Origin: Citrobacter amalonaticus Y19
Lineage (GTDB): Bacteria > Pseudomonadota > Gammaproteobacteria > Enterobacterales > Enterobacteriaceae
Direction: 5' to 3'
Length of the DNA stretch: 64,000 nucleotides
Assembly: GCF_000981805.1 (NCBI RefSeq)
Contig: NZ_CP011132.1
Location: 2,294,001 to 2,358,000 of the forward strand
Each line of letters opens with the position of its first letter. The stretch's first letter is position 1. Below are positions 57,718-64,000 of this stretch, one piece after another. The translations under genes were made by a program, and so were the position numbers. The notes below the pieces were generated by a model. That model saw only the letters and a list, made by a program, of their open reading frames with translations. It made no database searches and was not told the DNA's origin.

Positions 57718-59124
57718 TTAATCCATCCATTCGGTATGGAAAACACCTTCTTTATCAGTACGCTTATAGGTATGCGCCCCAAAGTAATCACGCTGTGCCT
57801 GGATCAGGTTAGCCGGTAGTACTGCGGCACGGTAGCTGTCGTAGTAGGCCACGGCGGCAGAAAATGTCGGTACCGGGATGCCATTCTGAACAGCGTAAGC
57901 AACGACATCACGCAGCGCCTGCTGATATTCATCAGCAATGTTCTTGAAGTACGGATCCAGCAGCAAATTGGCAATATCCGCATTCTTCGCGTAGGCATCA
58001 GTGATCTTCTGCAGGAACTGCGCACGAATAATGCAGCCTGCGCGGAAAATCTTCGCGATCTCACCGTAATTCAGATCCCAGTTGTACTCGTCAGACGCTG
58101 CACGTAGCTGAGAGAAGCCCTGCGCATAGGAAACGATTTTACCGAGGTACAGCGCACGGCGCACTTTCTCAATAAACTCAACGTTATCACCCGCAGGCTG
58201 CGCTTTCGGACCGGACAGGACTTTAGAAGCAGCAACACGCTGATCTTTCAGTGATGAGATGTAACGTGCAAAGACCGATTCAGTAATCAAAGACAGCGGT
58301 TCACCGAGATCCAGAGAGCTTTGGCTGGTCCACTTACCGGTACCTTTGTTAGCCGCTTCGTCCAGAATGACATCAACGAGGTATTTACCCTCTTCATCTT
58401 TTTTGGTGAAAATGTCTTTGGTGATGTCAATCAGGTAGCTGCTCAGCTCACCGTTGTTCCACTCAGTAAAAGTGCTGGCCAGTTCTTCATTTGAGAGATT
58501 CAGGCCACCTTTCAGCAGAGAATAGGCTTCAGCGATAAGCTGCATGTCGCCATATTCAATACCGTTGTGAACCATTTTCACGTAATGACCAGCGCCATCT
58601 GCACCGATGTAGGTCACGCAAGGCTCGCCATCTTCAGCGACAGCCGCGATCTTCGTCAGAATCGGCGCTACCAGTTCGTAGGCTTCTTTCTGACCGCCAG
58701 GCATGATAGACGGTCCTTTCAGCGCGCCCTCTTCACCACCGGACACACCCGTACCGATGAAGTTAAAGCCTTCAGCAGAAAGTTCGCGGTTACGACGAAT
58801 GGTGTCCTGGAAGATAGTATTGCCGCCATCAATGATGATGTCGCCTTTATCCAGATACGGTTTCAAAGAATCAATGGCAGCATCGGTACCCGCGCCCGCT
58901 TTCACCATTAACAGGATACGACGAGGCGTTTCGAGAGATTCAACAAACTCTTTCACCGTGTAGTAAGGCACCAGTTTCTTGCCTGGGTTCTCGGCAATCA
59001 CTTCTTCGGTCTTTTCACGGGAGCGGTTGAACACGGAGACGGTGTAACCTCGGCTCTCGATGTTGAGCGCCAGGTTGCGCCCCATCACTGCCATGCCGAC
59101 GACGCCGATCTGTTGCTTAGACAT
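57718..59124 (-). CDS. gnd: 6-phosphogluconate dehydrogenase
   Basis: A 468-residue enzyme with an N-terminal GVVGMAVMGRNLALNIESRG nucleotide-binding fold, a GVSGGEEGALKGPSIMPGG active-site loop (around Ser129) and HNGIEYGDMQ. It oxidatively decarboxylates 6-phosphogluconate in the pentose phosphate pathway. It flanks the O-antigen cluster and is often involved in recombination of that cluster. Confidence 0.97.
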   Translation of the reverse strand: MSKQQIGVVGMAVMGRNLALNIESRGYTVSVFNRSREKTEEVIAENPGKKLVPYYTVKEFVESLETPRRILLMVKAGAGTDAAIDSLKPYLDKGDIIIDGGNTIFQDTIRRNRELSAEGFNFIGTGVSGGEEGALKGPSIMPGGQKEAYELVAPILTKIAAVAEDGEPCVTYIGADGAGHYVKMVHNGIEYGDMQLIAEAYSLLKGGLNLSNEELASTFTEWNNGELSSYLIDITKDIFTKKDEEGKYLVDVILDEAANKGTGKWTSQSSLDLGEPLSLITESVFARYISSLKDQRVAASKVLSGPKAQPAGDNVEFIEKVRRALYLGKIVSYAQGFSQLRAASDEYNWDLNYGEIAKIFRAGCIIRAQFLQKITDAYAKNADIANLLLDPYFKNIADEYQQALRDVVAYAVQNGIPVPTFSAAVAYYDSYRAAVLPANLIQAQRDYFGAHTYKRTDKEGVFHTEWMD

Positions 59125-59307
59125 TACATACTCCTGTCAGGTGTGGTCACCACGCGACGTATGCGCGGCTTGAATGTATTGCAGATGTTAACTTAGTTTA
59201 AGGCTTTGGGGATAGCGGAAGATGCTCCAGACTATCAATGGTCAAGTGACATGATAAGAAGCGAAGATCAATTACTGATATTGTTATTTTTCGATAAGAA
59301 ACATTAA

Positions 59308-59712
59308 TTACCAGTCTGGAAAGACCTTGGCATAATTCGAGTCAAACGGACCTTCCTTAACTTCCATCATCAGTGCTTGTTCAGATATACACTCCACACT
59401 ATGTATATCTCCCGGAGAGATTTCAACAACAGAAGTATCCGCATTGTCGCCAGCAACAAACTCACTCACGACCGCTCCCGATTGATTGTAAAGACAGACC
59501 TTTATCTTGCCTTCCATTACAATAAACATTTCCCACTGATGGGGCAATTCATGAAAATGGGGTTCAACATAGCTACCTTTAATCAGGCCAATAAGCAGGC
59601 GCTGAACTTTGTCATCATGACTGGAATGCAAAAGTGAATGTGCACGCAGCCTTTCCGATTTTCGGGCATTATCATATAACTCATGCAACTCGGTACGAGT
59701 GATGACACGCAT
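59308..59712 (-). CDS. wbuC: WbuC family cupin-fold protein
   Basis: A 134-residue cupin (ATG 59712; a start at 59736 is less likely). The cupin core has PHFHELPHQWEMFIVMEGK with metal-binding His, and a later ISPGDIHSVE. WbuC genes lie at the end of several E. coli O-antigen clusters with fnl or qnl genes. Function is not known. The start overlaps the wbuB end by 32 bp. Confidence 0.85.
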   Translation of the reverse strand: MRVITRTELHELYDNARKSERLRAHSLLHSSHDDKVQRLLIGLIKGSYVEPHFHELPHQWEMFIVMEGKIKVCLYNQSGAVVSEFVAGDNADTSVVEISPGDIHSVECISEQALMMEVKEGPFDSNYAKVFPDW

Positions 59713-60931
59713 AATCCGTCTCCAGTCTCTGTTCAATTGACTGCGCAGCAGCAGTTACCGAAAATTGCTCATGTAGCAAAGAATTAGCTCCATCGCCGAG
59801 CTTCCTACGTAACTCTGGCTCTAATAACAAACGTTTAGCCGAATGGAGCAGTTTGTCATCTTCCCCATTAATATGAATAAATCCGGCTCCACTGTCATTT
59901 ACCAAATCCGCAAGGTCGTTACCCGCATTGACACTTCCCAAAATAGGAATAGATTGCACCATATATCCTAATAGCTTTCCGGGAAAGTTATGTGACGAGT
60001 GTCTTGCAGAAAGTGAGAACAAGCCAACATCAATTTCCGAAAGGAGAGTTTTAAACTCACTCTGATTAATAGATGCTAAATAAGTAAAATTGGTTAATCC
60101 CCAATCGCTTGCAAGAGAATTTATCAGCCCTACCTCATCCCCTTGCCCAACAAAAAGGAAATGGGCTTGCTCGAAAGAACGCATATTGCGTGCCAAACGC
60201 ATTAAATTTGCCATATCCTGAGCGTGTCCAATATTCCCTCCATAGAAAAAGATAAATTTTTCCTGAAGGGATAAGCGCGCTCTAAATCCCGATGTAAGAA
60301 TGTCTTCATTTTTCATCACAGGCGTCATGCTGGCCCAGTTTCTCAGGATCTCACAGCGATATCCCACATTACTGGACTGAAAAACCTCACGATTCTTCTC
60401 GGACATAAGGCCAATGCAATTAGCCTGCTGATAAGAATATTTCTCAAAAAACCTGAAATATCTCTCTATCAAAGAACCTTCTTTTATCATCCCGGCATCA
60501 ACCACCCATCTTGGGAATAGATCCCGGAGTACCAGATACGCTGGACAGTTACAGCGCATCTTGATTTTTTTAACCAGACCTCCCCAAAAAATAGTTGGAG
60601 AATAGTAGATTACACCATCAAAAGTAGACGCCGATATCAAACTCTGAACTGCCTTCCAGGCTTTCAATGACAAGAATGTCTCATTCATTGCCCGCAGGAT
60701 ATGACTAACATCTTTTAGAGGACCACTTCTGAATCTCCAAATTGTTATCCCGTCTATTTTTTCTACACGTAGAGAAGTATTCTGTTGACAATTGGGAGTA
60801 ATAACAGTGATGACATGTCCGCGAGATTGCAATTCAAGGGCCAACTCATGAAACATTTTTGCGCCTACCCGAGTACTGTCAGGTAAATAATCATCAATGA
60901 TTAGCACCAATTTCAAAGCGACTTTCTCCAT
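59681..60931 (-). CDS. wbuB: GT4-like glycosyltransferase WbuB
   Basis: A 416-residue GT-B enzyme: N-terminal LVLIIDDYLPDSTRVGAKMF, C-terminal domain with FIFFYGGNIGHAQDM and SVNAGNDLADLV-type binding region. WbuB is the family annotated as L-fucosamine transferase in E. coli clusters such as O26. Here it would transfer the amino-L-hexose made by the three following genes. It overlaps the next gene by 19 bp. Confidence 0.8.
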   Translation of the reverse strand: MEKVALKLVLIIDDYLPDSTRVGAKMFHELALELQSRGHVITVITPNCQQNTSLRVEKIDGITIWRFRSGPLKDVSHILRAMNETFLSLKAWKAVQSLISASTFDGVIYYSPTIFWGGLVKKIKMRCNCPAYLVLRDLFPRWVVDAGMIKEGSLIERYFRFFEKYSYQQANCIGLMSEKNREVFQSSNVGYRCEILRNWASMTPVMKNEDILTSGFRARLSLQEKFIFFYGGNIGHAQDMANLMRLARNMRSFEQAHFLFVGQGDEVGLINSLASDWGLTNFTYLASINQSEFKTLLSEIDVGLFSLSARHSSHNFPGKLLGYMVQSIPILGSVNAGNDLADLVNDSGAGFIHINGEDDKLLHSAKRLLLEPELRRKLGDGANSLLHEQFSVTAAAQSIEQRLETDYACHHSYRVA

Positions 60932-62046
60932 ATAACACGATTAACGTAATCCGTATAACTCAGTATTATCCGAAGAACTTTGTCTGAAACATTAGGTGCT
61001 ATATAGTCGTTAACTTTATTAATTAGCCTCGTGCTACCACGAGGTTGGTTCTCAAGAATATTAATAGCTTGCAAAATTCTATCAATACTCATCCCTGTGA
61101 ACATCGCTGCTCCCTCTTCGAAACCTTCAGGTCGTTCCTGAGCTTCCCTAATATTTAGAGCAGGGAAATTTAAAATAGAAGATTCCTCAGTAATGGTTCC
61201 GCTATCACTTAATACAACTTTTGCATCCATCTGTAGGCGTACATAATCACTAAATCCTAGTGGCTTTAAAAGATTCACTAGAGGATGAAATTGTAAGTTT
61301 AGCGCTTCGATTTTCTTTCTTGTTCTTGGATGTGTAGAAACAATGATCGGATATCCGTATTTTTCAGCCAGCTCATTTAGCACTTGTACATAGCTATGGA
61401 TATTTTTATCAGAATCAACATTTTCTTCACGATGAACACTAACCAAAAAATATTCTTTCGCTGTCAAAGATAAATATTGAACAATGGTAGATGCCTTAAT
61501 TTTATCATGATAATAATTTAACACCTCATCCATTGGGCTCCCCGTTTTAATTATTAAATCTGGTCTGAGCCCTTCTCTGATAAGATATTCTCGTGCAATG
61601 TCACTATAAGGCATGTTAACATCTGCGATATGATCAACGATTTTTCTATTAATTTCTTCTGGTACACGCAGGTCAAAGCAGCGGTTACCAGCTTCCATAT
61701 GAAAAATAGGAATTTTTTTACGCTTGGCTGTTATAGCTGCTAAAGCACTATTTGTATCACCAAGAATTAATAAAGCATCAGGTTGGAATTTTACAAATAC
61801 TTCTTCTGATTTACTGATGACTTGTGCCATAGTTTCAGCAGCACTACTCCCAGCACATTCTAAAAAAACATCAGGTGTACGAATACCTAGATCATCAAAA
61901 AAAATTTGATTAAGTTCATAATCATAATTTTGACCAGTATGTACTAAAGTATGTTCACAATAAGCATCAAGTTTTGCAATAGTACGTGATAGCCTGATAA
62001 TTTCAGGTCGTGTGCCGACAATAGTCATCACTTTCAATTTTTGCAT
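60913..62046 (-). CDS. UDP-HexNAc C-2 epimerase (QnlC/FnlC/WbjD-type)
   Basis: A 377-residue protein of the WecB-like epimerase fold: VMTIVGTRPEIIRLSRTIAK, HMEAGNRCFDLRVPEEINRK, SVHREENVDSDKN, VLSDSGTITEESSIL. In UDP-L-FucNAc or UDP-L-QuiNAc synthesis this enzyme does the last C-2 inversion. It is coupled to the reductase gene (overlap 13 bp). Low GC fits a foreign O-antigen cluster. Confidence 0.88.
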   Translation of the reverse strand: MQKLKVMTIVGTRPEIIRLSRTIAKLDAYCEHTLVHTGQNYDYELNQIFFDDLGIRTPDVFLECAGSSAAETMAQVISKSEEVFVKFQPDALLILGDTNSALAAITAKRKKIPIFHMEAGNRCFDLRVPEEINRKIVDHIADVNMPYSDIAREYLIREGLRPDLIIKTGSPMDEVLNYYHDKIKASTIVQYLSLTAKEYFLVSVHREENVDSDKNIHSYVQVLNELAEKYGYPIIVSTHPRTRKKIEALNLQFHPLVNLLKPLGFSDYVRLQMDAKVVLSDSGTITEESSILNFPALNIREAQERPEGFEEGAAMFTGMSIDRILQAINILENQPRGSTRLINKVNDYIAPNVSDKVLRIILSYTDYVNRVIWRKSL

Positions 62047-62918
62047 GGAGAATACCTCGTAACATAGTCATTAAACATAAACTTAATCAACTCATACCAC
62101 GTTGGTGGAATAAATCCAGTTGCTTCTCTCAATCTTGTTGAATCAAGCGAGCGATCAATTATCAACGTCTCGGATTTATTTATTTTAATAGATTTACCAT
62201 ATATCTCTGAAACCAATGAGATCAATGTGCATTTATCTATTGGCTCGGCCGAGAGATGATATAACCCCTTTAAGCTATCATTGACTATAATTTTCTCAGC
62301 CAAAAGTTTAGCAATATAACAAGTGGGTAGACCAGAAAATATCGCCTTTGAATAGCCATTCACTTCAGTAGATTGACTTAAGAACCAGTCAACTAAGCTA
62401 ACGGAGGAATTAAGCTCATGGCCAATGATAGATGTTCTTAGGGTTAAGTGTTTGCCGTAATTGACCTCACCAAGACATTTCGACTTACCATATAGGTCCG
62501 TCGAATTAGGTATATCTGACTCACGGTATAACCCTATTTTTCCATCGAATACACAATCTGTAGAGAATTGAATAAGCCTGGCATTGTGTTTATTGCATAA
62601 ATCCGCTAATTGATGAGGTAATAAAGCATTAATTTTAATAGCATCAACATGTTGCTTGGAGATTTCATGCTGTTTAATTAGACCAATGCAATTTATAACA
62701 ATATCAGGGTTAACTGATTTCATCGCATTGTCGATGCTATCGATATCGGTAGCGTCGACATCAAGAATAATATTCTTTGCTTGTGGATTAAAATATTGCT
62801 CTTTCCCAAGAAGATTGCGTGCTGTGCCAGTTATATTCAGGTTTTTATAGTCATTTAGATTGGCATAAAGACTATAACCAAGCATCCCTGTAACACCTAA
62901 GATCATGACATTCAACAT
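62034..62918 (-). CDS. RmlD-like reductase (QnlB/WbvR-type, lacking cupin domain)
   Basis: A 294-residue SDR: N-terminal VMILGVTGMLGYSLYANLND and the active-site pattern DLYGKSKCLGEVNYG (YxxxK). The C-terminus is substrate-binding and ends near TRYSPCKN. CapF/FnlB/WbjC proteins are about 370 residues with a C-terminal cupin that does C-3 epimerisation; none is present here. The length fits WbvR-type C-4 reductases of L-QuiNAc synthesis. It lies between the dehydratase and the epimerase. Confidence 0.82.
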   Translation of the reverse strand: MLNVMILGVTGMLGYSLYANLNDYKNLNITGTARNLLGKEQYFNPQAKNIILDVDATDIDSIDNAMKSVNPDIVINCIGLIKQHEISKQHVDAIKINALLPHQLADLCNKHNARLIQFSTDCVFDGKIGLYRESDIPNSTDLYGKSKCLGEVNYGKHLTLRTSIIGHELNSSVSLVDWFLSQSTEVNGYSKAIFSGLPTCYIAKLLAEKIIVNDSLKGLYHLSAEPIDKCTLISLVSEIYGKSIKINKSETLIIDRSLDSTRLREATGFIPPTWYELIKFMFNDYVTRYSPCKN

Positions 62919-63955
62919 TATACTCCTTCCGGAATAAAGAGATGACCATTTTCAATCTCACGGATAAAATCAAGTTTTCGCAGAAGTGTCTTCATACCTT
63001 CAATATCTAATTGATGCGTATTATGAGAATTATAATCCTCCACTAAGCTAAGATTCTTATCACCATGTTCAAAATACTTGGAATAATTAAGATCACGGTT
63101 ATCTGCGGGCACTCGATAATAGTTCCCTTCCTCTTGCGCAACAAACATCTCTTCACGACTACAAAGTGCTTCATATTGTTTTTCGCCATGACGAGTACCA
63201 ATAACATTGATTGGATGTTTTGGCTTATGCATGATATCTAATAATGCCTTAACTAAAATATCTATAGTCGCTGCTGGTGCCTTTTGTACGAATATATCGC
63301 CATTCCGTCCATGTTCAAAGGCATATAAGACAAGATCAACCGCATCATCTAATGTCATCATGAAGCGGGTCATATTAGGGTCTGTAATAGTGATAGCATC
63401 ATCATTAACAACCTGTCTGATAAACAGTGGAATCACAGATCCTCTGGAAGCCATGACATTGCCATAACGAGTGCAGCAGATAGTTGTGTTTGTATGAGTT
63501 AAATTGCGACTTTTGGCAACGATGACTTTTTCCATCATTGCTTTAGAAATCCCCATTGCATTGATTGGGTATACGGCTTTATCAGTACTTAGGCATACTA
63601 CTCTTTTTACTCCATGAGTGATGGCGGCCTCTAAAACATTCTCTGTACCTAATACGTTTGTCTTAACCGCTTCCAAGGGATAGAACTCGCACGATGGTAC
63701 TTGTTTTAAAGCAGCGGCATGGTATATATAGTCAACACCGCGCATAGCATTTGAAACACTCTGATAATCGCGCACATCACCAATATAGAATTTCAATTTA
63801 TCTGATTTGAAATGCTTACGCATGTCATCTTGCTTTTTTTCATCTCGAGAAAAAATTCTAATCTCATTTATTTCTGTATTTAAAAACCGTTGGAGAACAG
63901 CGTTCCCAAATGAACCAGTGCCACCTGTTATTAAAAGTGTTTTATTCTTAAACAT
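62918..63955 (-). CDS. UDP-GlcNAc 4,6-dehydratase/5-epimerase (QnlA/FnlA/WbjB-type)
   Basis: A 345-residue SDR (ATG 63955 with GGAG; an alternative TTG start 12 nt earlier is not needed). It has LLITGGTGSFGNAVLQRFLN and the INAMGISKAMMEK pattern, with Met in place of the usual Tyr, as in CapE/WbjB. It starts the aminodeoxy-L-hexose pathway. The stop shares its base with the next start (62918). Confidence 0.88.
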   Translation of the reverse strand: MFKNKTLLITGGTGSFGNAVLQRFLNTEINEIRIFSRDEKKQDDMRKHFKSDKLKFYIGDVRDYQSVSNAMRGVDYIYHAAALKQVPSCEFYPLEAVKTNVLGTENVLEAAITHGVKRVVCLSTDKAVYPINAMGISKAMMEKVIVAKSRNLTHTNTTICCTRYGNVMASRGSVIPLFIRQVVNDDAITITDPNMTRFMMTLDDAVDLVLYAFEHGRNGDIFVQKAPAATIDILVKALLDIMHKPKHPINVIGTRHGEKQYEALCSREEMFVAQEEGNYYRVPADNRDLNYSKYFEHGDKNLSLVEDYNSHNTHQLDIEGMKTLLRKLDFIREIENGHLFIPEGV

Positions 63956-64000
63956 TTTTGTCTCCAATTATATCAAGGTATTCCCAAGTTTTAAGCGCTG
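63948..64000 (-). CDS. Possible 3' end of an upstream O-antigen gene, partial
   Basis: The minus-strand frame ending in TAA (63948-63950) reads ALKTWEYLDIIGDKNV after the window edge. It overlaps the dehydratase start by 8 bp, as is common in these clusters. Another frame ending sooner is also possible. Only 16 codons are visible. Confidence 0.35.
   Translation of the reverse strand, partial: ALKTWEYLDIIGDKNV

Noticed and set aside
1..64000. CRISPR array or tRNA gene
   Set aside because: No regularly spaced repeat array and no cloverleaf with CCA-type end was seen on reading; a tRNAscan or CRISPR finder run was not possible.

Overview
The window is a chromosomal segment of an enterobacterium close to Citrobacter, Salmonella and Escherichia. 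The host part has the conserved order sbcB-yeeD-yeeE-plaP-yeeY-yeeZ-hisLGDCBHAFI-wzzB-ugd-gnd followed by an O-antigen cluster. The proteins match E. coli and Salmonella orthologues closely without being identical to either, and the yefM-yoeB pair found before hisL in E. coli K-12 is missing. I favour Citrobacter, but this is inference.

Positions 1 to about 41240 are the right-hand part of a lambdoid siphovirus prophage that continues past the left edge. Read from the integrase inward, it has int (minus strand) next to the 5' end of sbcB, xis, and a rightward early operon of mostly unknown small genes (34545-39904). Next come an immunity region (cI, cro-like gene, OL/pL and OR/pR/pRM), a leftward replication module (O-like initiator with internal iterons, dnaC-like, dnaB-like, rusA) and late antiterminator Q. 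A late promoter with a tR'-like terminator follows, then the lysis cassette (two holin-like genes, GH19 endolysin, Rz/Rz1) and an antirepressor. After an accessory block with two glycosyltransferases come HNH, TerS, TerL, a protease-capsid fusion, portal, connectors and the tail genes down to the J-like tip protein.

The prophage shows damage. An IS3-family (IS407-group-like) element with perfect 4-bp target duplications splits the HK97 gp10-like gene, and the small terminase gene is out of frame at an A7 run. It is therefore probably not able to form normal virions unless the terminase shift is rescued by slippage. A lipoprotein gene with its own promoter and terminator inside the tail operon looks like a moron.

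The host part (41242-64000) holds exonuclease I, thiosulfate uptake genes, the putrescine importer PlaP, a LysR regulator, the complete histidine operon with its seven-histidine leader and attenuator, the O-antigen chain-length regulator Wzz, Ugd, Gnd, and the 3' end of an O-antigen cluster. That cluster encodes an aminodeoxy-L-hexose pathway. Its reductase lacks the cupin domain of FnlB/CapF, so L-QuiNAc (qnl genes) is a better guess than L-FucNAc.

Some real genes are shorter than 60 codons (15549-15716, 24130-24294, 35236-35349, 38651-38746, 39559-39705, hisL). Several starts were moved to internal ATG codons with a clear Shine-Dalgarno sequence.
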